A stretch of DNA of 64,000 nt from Agrococcus jejuensis (GTDB lineage: Bacteria; Actinomycetota; Actinomycetes; Actinomycetales; Microbacteriaceae), in the NCBI RefSeq assembly GCF_007679035.1, contig NZ_VEFR01000001.1, forward strand, positions 248,001-312,000, in the 5' to 3' direction. The notes under the pieces are model-generated. The model made no database searches. It saw only the letters and a program-made list of their open reading frames with translations, and was not told where the DNA came from. The translations under genes and the position numbers were made by a program. This document shows positions 44,760 through 56,779 of the stretch, piece after piece; position 1 is the first letter of the stretch; each line of letters starts with the position of its first letter.

Positions 44760-45590
44760 ATGCTCCGTTCGAAGTCGCTGCGCATCGCAGCCGTCACCGC
44801 CGCCGTCGCGTCCCTCGCCCTCGTGGGCTGCTCGTCCGACTCGTCGCCCGAGGCGTCGGAGGAGGCGGGCGGCCTCACGCTCGCCGACGTGCAGGAGGCC
44901 GGCGTGCTCGTCGTGGGCACCGAGGGCACGTACTCGCCGTTCTCGTTCCACGCCGACGGCGGCACGGGCGAGCTCACGGGCTACGACGTCGACGTCATCA
45001 CCGCGATCGCCGAGGAGCTCGGCGTCGAGGTGCAGTTCGAGGAGACGCAGTGGGACGCGATCTTCGCGGGCCTCGACTCGGGCCGCTGGGACGTCATCGC
45101 GAACCAGGTGTCGATCAACCCCGAGCGCGAGGAGCGCTACTCCTTCTCGACGCCCTACACGTACTCGCCTGGCGTGCTCATCGTGCCGACCGACAGCGAC
45201 ATCCAGTCGTTCGCCGACCTCGAGGGCGCCACGAGCGCGCAGTCGCTCACGTCGAACTGGGCCGAGGTCGCCGAGGAGAACGGTGCCACCGTCGAGGGCG
45301 TCGAGGGCTTCGCGCAGGCCGTCGAGCTGCTGCGCACGGGCCGCGTCGACGCGACGATCAACGACCGCCTCACGTTCCTCGACTACGAGACGGCGCAGGG
45401 CGGCGACATCGGCGTCGAGATCGTCGACGAGACCGACGAGGTGTCCGAGAGCGCCGTCACCTTCCGTCAGGGCAGCGACGACCTCGTCGCCGCCGTCGAC
45501 GAGGCGATCGCGACGCTCACGGCCGACGGCACGCTCGCCGAGATCTCCGCGCGCTACTTCGGCGAGGACGTCTCCGTCCCGGAGGCGTGA
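44760..45590 (+). CDS. polar amino-acid ABC transporter, substrate-binding lipoprotein
   Basis: 276 residues from the ATG at 44760, chosen because AGAAGGA lies 12 bases upstream; an in-frame ATG at 44748 sits directly on it. A lipoprotein signal peptide ends in LALVGC (lipobox). The mature part is a family 3 solute-binding protein: VLVVGTEGTYSPFSFH, LTGYDVDVITAIAEELGV, WDAIFAGLDSGRWDVIANQVS and GRVDATINDRLTFLDY. It captures an amino acid, most likely cystine or another polar one, outside the membrane. The acidic composition is usual for this group. Confidence 0.92.
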   Translation: MLRSKSLRIAAVTAAVASLALVGCSSDSSPEASEEAGGLTLADVQEAGVLVVGTEGTYSPFSFHADGGTGELTGYDVDVITAIAEELGVEVQFEETQWDAIFAGLDSGRWDVIANQVSINPEREERYSFSTPYTYSPGVLIVPTDSDIQSFADLEGATSAQSLTSNWAEVAEENGATVEGVEGFAQAVELLRTGRVDATINDRLTFLDYETAQGGDIGVEIVDETDEVSESAVTFRQGSDDLVAAVDEAIATLTADGTLAEISARYFGEDVSVPEA

Positions 45591-45613
45591 CCTCCCGGCC
45601 ATAGGCTCTCGCC

Positions 45614-46270
45614 ATGGACTGGGACCTCGTCCTCGAGTCGATCGGGCCGATCGCCCTCGGTGGGCTCACCGCGACGATCCCGCTGACCCTCATCACGTTC
45701 GCCCTCGGGCTCGTGCTGGCGATCGGGCTCGCACTCATGCGGATCTCGGGCGTGCGCGTCCTCTCGGGCATCGCGCGCGTCTACATCTCGCTCATTCGCG
45801 GCACCCCGCTGCTCGTGCAGCTGTTCCTCGTGTTCTACGGCCTGCCGTCGGTCGGCATCGTCATCGACGCGTGGCCGAGCGCGATCATCGCGCTCTCGCT
45901 CAACGTGGGCGGATACGCGGCCGAGGTCGTGCGCGCAGCGATCCTCTCGATCGCTCGGGGGCAGTGGGAGGCTGCGTCGATGCTCGGCATGAGCCGCGGT
46001 CAGGCGCTGTGGCGCATCATCCTGCCGCAGGCGTCGCGCGTCGCCGTGCCACCGCTGTCGAACACGTTCATCTCGCTGGTGAAGGACACGTCGCTCGCGT
46101 CGGTGATCACCGTCACGGAGCTGTTCCGCACCGCGCAGCAGATCGCGGCGCCGAGCGGCGAGTTCCTCGTCATCTACGGCGTCGCCGCCGTCGTCTACTG
46201 GGTGCTGTGCACGATCCTCGCGTTCGGCCAGGACCTGCTCGAGAGGAGGCTCGACCGCCATGCCGTCTGA
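45614..46270 (+). CDS. polar amino-acid ABC transporter, permease
   Basis: 218 residues with about five membrane helices and the HisM/GlnP-type loop EAASMLGMSRGQALWRIILP that docks on the ATPase. RGTPLLVQLFLVFYGLP is the usual family opening. Forms a homodimeric channel with the two neighbours. Overlaps the ATPase gene by 11 bases. Confidence 0.94.
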   Translation: MDWDLVLESIGPIALGGLTATIPLTLITFALGLVLAIGLALMRISGVRVLSGIARVYISLIRGTPLLVQLFLVFYGLPSVGIVIDAWPSAIIALSLNVGGYAAEVVRAAILSIARGQWEAASMLGMSRGQALWRIILPQASRVAVPPLSNTFISLVKDTSLASVITVTELFRTAQQIAAPSGEFLVIYGVAAVVYWVLCTILAFGQDLLERRLDRHAV

Positions 46271-47039
46271 CGTCCCCACCGCGTCGCAGCCGCTGCTCGC
46301 CGTGCGCGGGCTGCGCAAGTCGTTCGGTGACCTCACGGTGCTGCACGGCGTCGACCTCGACCTGTGGCCCGGGCGCGTGCACGCGCTCATCGGCCCCTCG
46401 GGGTCGGGCAAGACCACGGTGCTGCGCTCGCTCAACGGCCTCGAGGTCGCCGAGCAGGGCACGCTCACGACGCCCGACTGGTCGATCGACCTCGCGCGCG
46501 GCCTCTCGCGCGCCGACCGCGCCCGTCTGGCGGCGCTGTCGTCGATGGTCTTCCAGCAGCACCACCTCTTCCCGCACCTGACGGTGCTCGACAACGTCGT
46601 CGTCGGCCCGAGCGTCGTGCAGAAGGTGCCGCGACGCGAGGCCGTCGAACGCGCCATCGCGCTGCTCGAGCGCGTCGGCCTCGCCGAGAAGGCCGCTGCT
46701 CGCCCGTCGGAGCTCTCCGGGGGACAGCAGCAGCGCGTCGGCATCGTGCGTGCTCTGGCGATGCGTCCGCAGATGCTGCTGTTCGACGAGCCGACGAGCG
46801 CCCTCGACCCCGAGCTCGTCGGCGAGGTGCTCAAGGTCGTCGGCGAGCTGGCCGATGACGGCTGGACGATGGCGATCGTCACGCACGAGCTCGCGTTCGC
46901 CCGCGCCGTCGCCGACACCGTCTCGTTCTTCGACCACGGCGTCGTCGTCGAGCAGGGCACGCCCGAACAGCTCTTCGACGACCCGCAGTCGGAGCGTCTG
47001 CAGCGCTTCCTGCGTCGCCTCACCGACCCGCTCGGCTGA
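46260..47039 (+). CDS. polar amino-acid ABC transporter, ATPase
   Basis: 259 residues. Walker A GPSGSGKTTVLRSL, Q-loop VFQQHHLFPHLTV, signature ELSGGQQQRVGIVRAL, Walker B MLLFDEPTSALDPEL and H-loop IVTHEL are all present. It powers uptake by the permease before it. The ATG lies within the end of the permease gene. The operon ends at the hairpin at 47078-47105. Confidence 0.96.
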   Translation: MPSDVPTASQPLLAVRGLRKSFGDLTVLHGVDLDLWPGRVHALIGPSGSGKTTVLRSLNGLEVAEQGTLTTPDWSIDLARGLSRADRARLAALSSMVFQQHHLFPHLTVLDNVVVGPSVVQKVPRREAVERAIALLERVGLAEKAAARPSELSGGQQQRVGIVRALAMRPQMLLFDEPTSALDPELVGEVLKVVGELADDGWTMAIVTHELAFARAVADTVSFFDHGVVVEQGTPEQLFDDPQSERLQRFLRRLTDPLG

Positions 47040-47077
47040 GTCGGGATCCCGCGCGGCCGCTGGTCGCCGGACACGCA

Positions 47078-47105
47078 GAAGGGCCCGCCTCGCGGCGGGC
47101 CCTTC
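47078..47105. terminator. bidirectional terminator
   Basis: GAAGGGCCCGCC pairs with GGCGGGCCCTTC around TCGC. It lies between the ABC operon and the convergent DUF7455 gene and can serve both. Confidence 0.85.
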
Positions 47106-47123
47106 CTCGTCGTGCCAGCGGAC

Positions 47124-47339
47124 TCAGTCCTGCTGCAGACGCTCGCTCTCGTCGTGCCACACCAGCGCGAGCGGCGCGAGCTTCTCGCGGTGCTTCGTCG
47201 CGTGGTGGGCGCAGAAGAGGAGGACGCCGGACTCCATGGTCGCTCGCACGTATGCCTGCGCACCGCAGCTGTCGCAGCGGTCGAGACCGGTGAGCGGTGC
47301 CGTGGCCTCCGACTCGATGGTCGAGATGGTGTCGTTCAC
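47124..47339 (-). CDS. DUF7455 small zinc-binding protein
   Basis: 71 residues from a GTG at 47339 with GGAGG six to ten bases upstream. Core LDRCDSCGAQAYVRA, then LLFCAHHATKHREKL: a CxxC plus CxxH zinc knuckle. Conserved in actinobacteria close to sigA and the topoisomerase IV genes; function unknown, perhaps a nucleic-acid or protein-binding accessory. The longer frame upstream belongs to the antisense of parE. Confidence 0.85.
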   Translation of the reverse strand: MNDTISTIESEATAPLTGLDRCDSCGAQAYVRATMESGVLLFCAHHATKHREKLAPLALVWHDESERLQQD

Positions 47340-47495
47340 GGTGTACCTCCTTCTCCTGACGTTCACCCACTCTGCCACGTCGTCTGTTGCATCCGCGTGA
47401 CATCTGGCGTCGTTTCGCGCGCGGCGTACGCCGCGTGCCTGTGCCGTGGGTTCGTCGCCGGTCCATAGGCTGGATGTCGAGCAGAAGGAGCATCC

Positions 47496-49598
<2,103 letters not shown>

Positions 49599-49604
49599 CC
49601 CGGG

Positions 49605-50513
49605 TCAGGGCGCGGCGCTCGACGCCCGTGCCGCCACGGCGACGAGCGCCTCGATCGTGCGGCGCACCGCGGCGGATGCGAGCGCGTCGGGCCTCGCCAG
49701 GGCGTCGACGTGCCGCACCAGGTCGACGTCGGCGAGGCGACGCAGCACCACCCCGTCGGTCGCGAGCGACCGCGCCGCCGCGCTCGGCATGATCGCGATC
49801 GCAGCACCCGCGCGCACGACCTCGGCCGTCACCGAGAAGTCGTTGATGCGGTGCAGGATGCGCGGCGGTCGCGCTGCGACGGCGCCGACGTGCGCGATGA
49901 CCCCCGCGAGCGGGAACCCCTCGTGCACCGACACCCACGGCTCGTCGGCGACGTCCGCGGCCGTCAGGCGACCGCGGGCGGCGAGCGGATGCGTCGTGGG
50001 CATCGCGACCGCGAGGGGCTCGGCGAGCAGCGGCGTCGCGACGACGCGATCGCGCGGCCACTCGGCATCGTGCGACAGGCGGTGCGCGACGACGACGTCG
50101 TGGTCGAGCGTGAGCGCGGGGAAGTCGCGATGGGCGACGTCGGCGTCGGTGAGCAGCAGCGACGGGCCGTCGGCGACCGCACGCAGCAATGGGCCGAAGA
50201 GCATGAGCCCCGCGCTCTGGAACGCCGAGACGCGCACCGGACGCGCGACGTCGTCGACGAACGCGCCGACGGCCTCGCGGGCGCCGACGAGCGCCTCCTC
50301 GACGCGAACGCCGGCGGCGGCGAGCGCCTCGCCGGCGGGCGTCAGCACGAGCACGCGACCGCGTCGCATCGTGAGCGGCACGGGGGAGCGCGACTGCAGC
50401 ACGGCCAGTTGCTGCGAGACGGCCGAGGCCGAGACGTGCTGCGCTGCCGCGACGGCGGCGACGCTGCCGCGTGCGGCGAGCTCGCGGAGGAGGCGCAGGT
50501 GCATGGGATCCAT
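49605..50513 (-). CDS. LysR-family transcriptional regulator
   Basis: 302 residues. N-terminal helix-turn-helix (LRLLRELAARGSVAAVAAAQ, then SASAVSQQLAVL) and a periplasmic-binding-like effector domain (VRVSAFQSAGLMLFGPLL, RINDFSVTAEVVRAGAAIAIMP). It is divergent from the EamA carrier gene with 71 bases between, the usual arrangement for a LysR protein controlling an exporter. A second ATG nine bases downstream (50504) is possible. Confidence 0.9.
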   Translation of the reverse strand: MDPMHLRLLRELAARGSVAAVAAAQHVSASAVSQQLAVLQSRSPVPLTMRRGRVLVLTPAGEALAAAGVRVEEALVGAREAVGAFVDDVARPVRVSAFQSAGLMLFGPLLRAVADGPSLLLTDADVAHRDFPALTLDHDVVVAHRLSHDAEWPRDRVVATPLLAEPLAVAMPTTHPLAARGRLTAADVADEPWVSVHEGFPLAGVIAHVGAVAARPPRILHRINDFSVTAEVVRAGAAIAIMPSAAARSLATDGVVLRRLADVDLVRHVDALARPDALASAAVRRTIEALVAVAARASSAAP

Positions 50514-50584
50514 GAGGCTGACCTTACGGGTTCGTGAAGACACTGGCCGTTGCTCTCCCGCGTCTGCGCGGCGAGCGTAGGAGC

Positions 50585-51523
50585 ATGCCCCGCTCCCGCA
50601 TCCCCGAGTCGGTCGTCGACCTGCTGCTCGTGGCGGTGGCGGCGGTCTGGGGCGCGAGCTTCCTCGTCGCGAAGGAGCTGACGAGCGAGGTCGGCGTCGC
50701 CTCGACGCTCGCACTGCGCTTCCTCGCGGCGGCCGTCGGCCTCGCGCTCCTGTGCCTCGTCCGTCGCGAGCGACTGCCGCGCGGTCGAGGCCTCGCGATC
50801 GCGGCGGCGCTCGGCTGCTCCCAGGCGCTCGTCATCGGTCTCGAGACGTGGGGCGTGCACCGCACGTCGGCGACCAACGCCGGCCTGCTCATCAGCCTCG
50901 CGCTCGTGTGCACGCCCGCGCTCGAGAGCGTCGCGTCGCGATCGTGGCTGCCGCGCTCGTACTTCGTCGCCGCGGTCGCCGCCGTCGTCGGCGTGGCGCT
51001 GCTCGTCTCCGACGGCGGCCTCCGCATGCCGACCGTCGGCGATCTCCTCGTGATCCTCGCGGCGGTCGTGCGCGCGCTGCACGTCACGGCGAGCGCGCGC
51101 CTGACCCGCACGCGCACCGACTCGACGCTCGGCGTCGTCATGGTGCAGCTCGTGGTGTGCGCCGTCGTCTCCTGCGCGATCGCCGGCCCGCCGCTCGGCG
51201 ACGCCGCAGCGCGGCTCTCGCCCGGCGGATGGGCGAGCGTCGCCTTCCTCGGTCTGCTGTGCTCGGTCTTCGCGTTCGTCGTGCAGCTGTGGGCCGTGCG
51301 CCGGACGTCGGCGACGCGCGCGAGCATCCTCATGGGCACCGAGCCCGTCTGGGCACTCGCGGCGGGCGTCGCGCTCGGCGGCGAGTCGCTGGCGCCCATC
51401 GGGCTCGCGGGCGCCGCGCTCATCGTCGCGGCGTCGTACGCGGGCCAGGCGATCGAGCGTCGGCATCGCCGCGCACAGGATGCGCCAGGCGTCGACGAGG
51501 AGCGGCTGACGACCGCGGCCTGA
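50585..51523 (+). CDS. EamA/DMT-family exporter
   Basis: 312 residues, about ten membrane helices in two EamA repeats, each opening with a variant of AxxWGxxF (VAAVWGASFLVAKEL in the first; VAFLGLLCSVFAFVVQLWAV and ILMGTEPVWALAAGVALGG in the second). The group exports amino acids and other metabolites. Probably controlled by the divergent LysR regulator. The ATG at 50585 follows TAGGAGC closely; an upstream ATG (50534) overlaps the promoter. Confidence 0.88.
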   Translation: MPRSRIPESVVDLLLVAVAAVWGASFLVAKELTSEVGVASTLALRFLAAAVGLALLCLVRRERLPRGRGLAIAAALGCSQALVIGLETWGVHRTSATNAGLLISLALVCTPALESVASRSWLPRSYFVAAVAAVVGVALLVSDGGLRMPTVGDLLVILAAVVRALHVTASARLTRTRTDSTLGVVMVQLVVCAVVSCAIAGPPLGDAAARLSPGGWASVAFLGLLCSVFAFVVQLWAVRRTSATRASILMGTEPVWALAAGVALGGESLAPIGLAGAALIVAASYAGQAIERRHRRAQDAPGVDEERLTTAA

Positions 51524-51532
51524 CGGCCGCGG

Positions 51533-53947
51533 TCAGCTGCCGAGCGTCGTGCCGATCGCTCCGATGGGCTGCTCGACGGCGATGCCCGAGCCGGTGCGGG
51601 TCGTCGGCTCCGGCAGCGCGCGCTGGCTGCCGTCGCTGCCGACCGCGAGCGGCGCCGTGCCCGCCCATGCCGCGGCCAGGGTCGTCTCGCCCTTGAGGAA
51701 GCGGTGGCCGGCGACGCCGCCCGTCGCGCGCCCCTTCGCCGGGAACTCGTCGATGAGCGACACCTTCACGCGCGCGTCGTCGAGGCCCGCGAGCGTCTCG
51801 GCCGCCGCGGTCACCGTGACGATCGCCGCAGCGTCGGTCGCGACGCCTGCGAACAGCACGGTGGCGTCGCCCTTGAGCGAGATGCCCTTCATGCCCGCGG
51901 CGCCAGGCCCCTGCGGGTTGACGTCCTTCGCCTTGAAGCGCAGCACCTGCGCGTCGGAGGCGACGAGCACGACCCAGTCGTCGTCGGTCGCGTGCCCGAC
52001 GCCCACGACGCGGTCCTTGGGCTTCAGCGCGATGATCTCGGTCTCGTCGCGGTCGGCGAGCGCCGACGGCAGCGTGCGCTTGACGGTGCCCTGCGCGGTC
52101 GCGACGAGGATCGGCCGCTCGTCGGCGAGCGACACGATCGAGACGACGTCCTCGCCGCGCTCGAGCGCCACGAGGTCCTTGACCTTGAGGCCGGCGGTGA
52201 GGCCGATCGAGGTGGCCGGCACCGACGGCAGGTCGACGGGCGTCGTGCGCAGCACGCGACCCGCGGTCGTCACGACGCCGAACGCGCCGCGCGTCGTGGT
52301 GCGCACCTCGGCGCGGATGGCGTCGTGCCGCGAGCGCCGAGCCGGCGCGGGCAGCGGCTCGGTCGTGTCGACGCGCACGAGGCGGCCCGTCGCCGACAGC
52401 ACGACGGCGGTCGGCTCGTCCGCGACCTCGAGCTGCGCCTGCTGCGCCTTCGTCGTGGCCTTGGGGCGCGCCTCCGTCAGCAGCGTGCGGCGCGGCGTGC
52501 CGAAGCGCTCCGCGACGTCGTCGAGCTCGTCGGCGACGACGCGGTTCAGCAGGCTGCGGTCGGCGAGGATGCGCTCGAGCTCGGCGATGCGCCGCCGCAG
52601 CTCGTCGGCCTCCTGCTCGAGCTCGATGCGCGAGAACCGCGTGAGGCGGCGCAGACGCAGCTCGAGGATGTACTCGGCCTGCGCCTCCGACAGGTCGAAG
52701 ACGTCCTGCAGGCGCGTGCGCGCCTGGCCGGCGTCCTCGCTCGTGCGGATGACCTGGATGACCTCGTCGATGTCGACGATCGCGATGAGCAGGCCCTCGA
52801 CGAGGTGCAGGCGATCCTTCGCCTTCTGCAGCCGGAAGGCGCTGCGACGTCGCACGACCCGCAGGCGGTGGTCGAGGTAGACGCGCAGCAGGTCGACGAG
52901 CCCGAGGGTGCGGGGCGTGCCGTCGACGAGCGCGACGGCATTGATCGAGAACCCGTCCTCGAGCGGCGTGACGCGGTAGAGCTGCTCGAGCACCGCCTCG
53001 GGGCTGAAGCCCGTCTTCACGTCGACGACGAGGCGCAGGCCGTGCTTGCGGTCGGTGAGGTCCTGCACGTCGGAGAGCCCCTGGAGGCGCTTCGACTGCA
53101 CGCCGTCCTTGATCTTCTCGATGACGCGCTCGGGCCCCACGAGGTAGGGCAGCTCGGTGAACACGAGCTGCGACCTGCGACCCGTGCGCTCGATCGACAC
53201 GCGTGCGCGGGTCTTGAACGAGCCGCGGCCCGTCGCGTAGGCGTCGCGCACGCCGTCGAGGCCCGCGATGATGCCGCCGCCGGGCAGGTCGGGACCGGGC
53301 ACGAACGCCATGAGGTCGTCGACGGTGGCATCGGGATGCTCGAGCAGGTGCTTCGCGGCCTGCACGATCTCGACGAGGTTGTGCGGCGCCATGTTCGTCG
53401 CCATGCCGACGGCGATGCCGGCGGCGCCGTTCACGAGCAGGTTCGGATACGAGGCGGGCAGCACGACCGGCTGCTGGAACTCGCCGTCGTAGTTCGGCTC
53501 GAAGTCGACGACGTCCTCGTCGAGGCCGGCCGTGAGCGAGAGCCCTGCGGCGTCGAGGCGCGCCTCCGTGTAGCGCGACGCGGCGGGACCGTCGTCGAGC
53601 GAGCCGAAGTTGCCGTGGCCGTCGACGAGCGGCACGCGCATCGTGAAGGGCTGCGCGAGGCGCACGAGCGCGTCGTAGATGGGGGAGTCGCCGTGGGGGT
53701 GGAGCTTGCCCATGACGTCGCCGACGACGCGCGCCGACTTCACGTGGCCACGATCGGGCGTGAGCCCCATCTCGGCCATCTGGAAGAGGATGCGCCGCTG
53801 CACGGGCTTGAGCCCGTCGCGCGCGTCGGGCAGGGCGCGCGTGTAGATGACGGAGTAGGCGTACTCGAGGAAGGAACCCTGCATCTCGGTCGCGACATCG
53901 ACGTCTTCGATGCGCTCGCCGTCGGAGGGTGCTGCGATGTCGGTCAT
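51533..53947 (-). CDS. parC: DNA topoisomerase IV/gyrase-type subunit A
   Basis: 804 residues. Catalytic Tyr in [11 protein letters not shown], quinolone-region sequence [17 protein letters not shown] (Ser present), [19 protein letters not shown], a long coiled coil ([17 protein letters not shown]) and a C-terminal beta-pinwheel whose gyrase box is not evident, arguing for ParC rather than GyrA. Works with ParE encoded at 47496. Only 11 bases separate its start from the divergent phosphodiesterase gene, so their promoters overlap the other's coding start. Confidence 0.93.
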   Translation of the reverse strand: MTDIAAPSDGERIEDVDVATEMQGSFLEYAYSVIYTRALPDARDGLKPVQRRILFQMAEMGLTPDRGHVKSARVVGDVMGKLHPHGDSPIYDALVRLAQPFTMRVPLVDGHGNFGSLDDGPAASRYTEARLDAAGLSLTAGLDEDVVDFEPNYDGEFQQPVVLPASYPNLLVNGAAGIAVGMATNMAPHNLVEIVQAAKHLLEHPDATVDDLMAFVPGPDLPGGGIIAGLDGVRDAYATGRGSFKTRARVSIERTGRRSQLVFTELPYLVGPERVIEKIKDGVQSKRLQGLSDVQDLTDRKHGLRLVVDVKTGFSPEAVLEQLYRVTPLEDGFSINAVALVDGTPRTLGLVDLLRVYLDHRLRVVRRRSAFRLQKAKDRLHLVEGLLIAIVDIDEVIQVIRTSEDAGQARTRLQDVFDLSEAQAEYILELRLRRLTRFSRIELEQEADELRRRIAELERILADRSLLNRVVADELDDVAERFGTPRRTLLTEARPKATTKAQQAQLEVADEPTAVVLSATGRLVRVDTTEPLPAPARRSRHDAIRAEVRTTTRGAFGVVTTAGRVLRTTPVDLPSVPATSIGLTAGLKVKDLVALERGEDVVSIVSLADERPILVATAQGTVKRTLPSALADRDETEIIALKPKDRVVGVGHATDDDWVVLVASDAQVLRFKAKDVNPQGPGAAGMKGISLKGDATVLFAGVATDAAAIVTVTAAAETLAGLDDARVKVSLIDEFPAKGRATGGVAGHRFLKGETTLAAAWAGTAPLAVGSDGSQRALPEPTTRTGSGIAVEQPIGAIGTTLGS

Positions 53948-53958
53948 AGGCTGTCCAG

Positions 53959-55053
53959 ATGCTACCTGCGGCCAGCCCTGCCGGCGTGCGCCTCGCCGAC
54001 GTGCTCGCCTCCCAGGTGCTCTCGGCGACCGGCGCACGCAACGCCCTCGGCCTGCCGCGTGCGCGTCGCAGCGTGCTCGTCGTCGTCGACGGCCTCGGGG
54101 TCGCCAACCTGAACGCGAGGGCGGGACACGCGCGCACGCTCGTCGCCGGGCCGCGCAAGGGCATCGTGTCGGGCTTCCCGACGACGACCGCCGCGGCGCT
54201 CACGTCGCTGTACACCGGCACGGCGCCGGGCACGCACGGCATCGTCGGCTACGACGCGCTCGTGCCCGGCGTCGGCGTGCGCAACCAGCTGCGCGACTGG
54301 GGTGCCGACATGGAGCCCGAGACGTGGCAGCGCAGCGCCCCGCTGCTCGCCGACGTGCCCAGCACGGTCGTCAACGAGCCTCGCTACGTGGACTCGGGCT
54401 TCACCCGCGCCACGCTGCGCGGCGCCGACTACGTCGCCGCCCGCACCATCGACGACCGCATCGACGCCGCGATCGAGGCCGTGCACGCCCGTGACGGCAT
54501 CGTGAGCTGCTACGTGCCCGACCTCGACCGCATCGGCCACGAGCGCGGCTGGCAGTCGGATGCATGGATCGACGCGCTCGAGCGCCTCGACGGCGCGATC
54601 GCGCGGCTCGCCGATCGCATCCCGGCCGGCGCCGGCATCCTCGTCACCGCCGACCACGGCATGGTCGACGTGCCCGAGCACCGCCACGTCGTCGTGCCCC
54701 CCGCGCTGCTCGACGGCGTCGCGCACGTCGCGGGGGAGCCGCGCTGCCTGCAGCTGCACCGCGACCCGTCGTGGAGCGGCTGGGAGGCGACCGTCGCGGC
54801 GTGGCGCGCGGCGTTCGACGACGTCGCATGGGTCGCGACGCGCGACGAGCTCGTCGCGTCGGGCTGGCTGGGCGACGTCGACGACGCGGTGCTGCCGCGC
54901 ATCGGCGACCTCGTGGTCGCGATGCGCGGCAGCGGCGCGCTGTACGTGCGCGAGGACGACCCGGCGCGCGGGATGGTGGGCCAGCACGGCTCGTTCACGT
55001 CGGAGGAGCTGCGCGTGCCGCTCGTGCGCCTCGGCGCCTACTCGGGGTCCTGA
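53959..55053 (+). CDS. alkaline-phosphatase-superfamily phosphodiesterase/pyrophosphatase
   Basis: 364 residues. Metal and nucleophile motifs of the nucleotide pyrophosphatase group: [14 protein letters not shown], the Thr nucleophile in [30 protein letters not shown] and [13 protein letters not shown], and a closing QHGSFTSEE. No signal peptide, so cytoplasmic. Substrate unknown. Its stop overlaps the PAP2 gene (TGATG), suggesting joint work on a phosphorylated lipid or nucleotide-linked compound. Confidence 0.9.
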   Translation: MLPAASPAGVRLADVLASQVLSATGARNALGLPRARRSVLVVVDGLGVANLNARAGHARTLVAGPRKGIVSGFPTTTAAALTSLYTGTAPGTHGIVGYDALVPGVGVRNQLRDWGADMEPETWQRSAPLLADVPSTVVNEPRYVDSGFTRATLRGADYVAARTIDDRIDAAIEAVHARDGIVSCYVPDLDRIGHERGWQSDAWIDALERLDGAIARLADRIPAGAGILVTADHGMVDVPEHRHVVVPPALLDGVAHVAGEPRCLQLHRDPSWSGWEATVAAWRAAFDDVAWVATRDELVASGWLGDVDDAVLPRIGDLVVAMRGSGALYVREDDPARGMVGQHGSFTSEELRVPLVRLGAYSGS

Positions 55054-55826
55054 TGGCGCAGGCGGAGGTGCAACAGCCGGCGCGCGGCTGGCACGCGCGC
55101 CTCATCGTCGAGGAGCGGTACCGGACGCGCGCCCAGCGGCGGCGGCTGCTGGTGCTCGCCGCCGTGCTCATGGGCGTGGGGCTCGTCGGCTTCGCCGTCC
55201 TGCTCGCCGCCGTCGTGCCCACCCGCGGCCCGCTGCCGGTGGACCAGGCGGTCGACGCCTGGCTCGACGAGCGGCGCACGACCGGGCTCACGAGCGTCTC
55301 GACGGTGCTGGCGCTCGGCTTCGGCCCCATCGGCATGCCGATCGTCGTGCTCGTGACGCTCGCGATCTGGATCTGGCGCGCCCGCCACCTGTGGCGGCCG
55401 CTGCTCATCGCCGGCGGCATGCTCGTCGGCGTCGCCCTCGCGCAGGGCATCGCGCCGCTCGTGCAGCGTCCCAGGCCGCCGGCCGCGGAGATGCTCCTCG
55501 ACGTCGACCGCACCTTCTCGTTCCCGTCGGGCCACGTGCTCGGGATGTCCGACTTCTTCCTGCTGACGGCCTTCCTGCTCGCGAGCCGCATCGCCGGGCG
55601 GTGGGTCACGGTGCTCGCGACGACCCTCGCCGTGCTGCTCGTCGCCGCGCAGGCAGCGAGCAGGCTGTACCTCGGCTACCACTGGCTCACCGACGTCAGC
55701 GCGTCCGTCGCGCTGTCGCTCGTCGTCGTCGGGGCGATCGTCGCCCTCGACACGCGGAGGACGGTGCGCGTCGAGGGCGAGCGGATCGACGGACCGCTCT
55801 CCGCGCCGCAGCACGACGGCACCTGA
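55053..55826 (+). CDS. PAP2-family membrane phosphatase
   Basis: 257 residues, about six membrane helices. PAP2 motifs two and three are clear (FPSGHVLG; SRLYLGYHWLTDV). Motif one reads PLVQRPRPP with Gln where the family usually has Lys several residues before RP. Such enzymes dephosphorylate lipid phosphates such as undecaprenyl diphosphate or phosphatidate at the membrane. The missing Lys might lower activity or shift substrate. Coupled to the phosphodiesterase gene. Confidence 0.85.
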   Translation: MAQAEVQQPARGWHARLIVEERYRTRAQRRRLLVLAAVLMGVGLVGFAVLLAAVVPTRGPLPVDQAVDAWLDERRTTGLTSVSTVLALGFGPIGMPIVVLVTLAIWIWRARHLWRPLLIAGGMLVGVALAQGIAPLVQRPRPPAAEMLLDVDRTFSFPSGHVLGMSDFFLLTAFLLASRIAGRWVTVLATTLAVLLVAAQAASRLYLGYHWLTDVSASVALSLVVVGAIVALDTRRTVRVEGERIDGPLSAPQHDGT

Positions 55827-55855
55827 CGATCCGGGATCGTCGCATGCCGTCGGCG

Positions 55856-56779
55856 CTACGCGTCGGTGGACGGGTCGAAGCCCTCGAGCGTGCCGTCGGG
55901 CGATGCGAAGCGCGCGACGAGCGTGCAGTCGAGGGCGCCGAGGCCCTCGGCCTGCAGCGCGCGCAGCTGCTCGAGCACGATGCGCGCCGCCGGCACGTGG
56001 ACGCCCGTCTCGTCGGCGCCCGTGACGGCGAGCGACAGGTCCTTCTCGGCGAGGTCGGTCGAGAACCCCGGCGCGAAGCCGCGGTTCGCGGGGCTCGAGT
56101 CGACGATGCCGGGCACGGGGTACCACGTGCGCAGCGGCCACGAGTCGCCCGACGAGACGCTCGCGACGTCCCAGAACGCCTGCGGGTCGAGCCCGAGGTG
56201 CCTCGCGAGCTGCGAGCCCTCCGAGACGGCGAGCATGCCGATGCCGAGCATCATGTTGTTCACGAGCTTCGCGGCGATGCCGTGCGTCGCGGGACCGACC
56301 GCGATCGTCGAGCCCGCGAAGGGCTCGACGACGAGCGCCGCGTCGGCGACGTCGACCGTCTCGCCGCCGAGCATGACGGTGAGCGTGCCGGCCTCGGCGC
56401 CGCTCACGCCGCCCGACACCGGGGCGTCGACGAAGCGGTGGCCGCGTGCGACCGACTGCTCGTGGCACCACCGCGACGTCGCGACGTCGACCGTCGAGGT
56501 GTCGAGCACGAGCGTGCCGGGTCGCGCATGCGCCCACGCGCCGTCGGGGCCGTCGAGCACCTGCCGCACGTGCTCGCCCTTCGGCAGGCTCAGCACGACG
56601 ACGTCGGCGTCGCGCACGGCGTCGGCGACCGACGCGGCCGCGACGATGCCGTGCGCGACGGCCGCGTCGACCAGCGCGGGCACGACGTCGACGCCGCGCA
56701 CGTCCTGCCCTGCGGCGGCGAGATGCGCGGACATGCGTCCGCCCATCGCGCCGAGGCCGATCCAGGCGACGACGCTCAT
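55856..56779 (-). CDS. beta-hydroxyacid dehydrogenase (3-hydroxyisobutyrate dehydrogenase-like)
   Basis: 307 residues. NAD(P)-binding AWIGLGAMGGRMSAHLA, substrate-binding DAPVSGGVSGAEAGTL and catalytic Lys in GIAAKLVNNMMLG; the size and C-terminal helical domain fit 3-hydroxyisobutyrate dehydrogenase of valine breakdown, though related beta-hydroxyacids are possible. Overlaps the carrier gene upstream (ATGA), so the carrier may import its substrate or a precursor. Confidence 0.88.
   Translation of the reverse strand: MSVVAWIGLGAMGGRMSAHLAAAGQDVRGVDVVPALVDAAVAHGIVAAASVADAVRDADVVVLSLPKGEHVRQVLDGPDGAWAHARPGTLVLDTSTVDVATSRWCHEQSVARGHRFVDAPVSGGVSGAEAGTLTVMLGGETVDVADAALVVEPFAGSTIAVGPATHGIAAKLVNNMMLGIGMLAVSEGSQLARHLGLDPQAFWDVASVSSGDSWPLRTWYPVPGIVDSSPANRGFAPGFSTDLAEKDLSLAVTGADETGVHVPAARIVLEQLRALQAEGLGALDCTLVARFASPDGTLEGFDPSTDA

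Noticed and set aside
49605..51523. LysR/EamA pair between parE and parC as a horizontally acquired island
   Set aside because: Base composition and codon use match the surroundings and no repeats flank it; it may simply be the local gene order.
56110..56125. A further match to CGGGGTAC
   Set aside because: It is inside the hydroxyacid dehydrogenase coding region and lacks the final A, so it is taken as chance.
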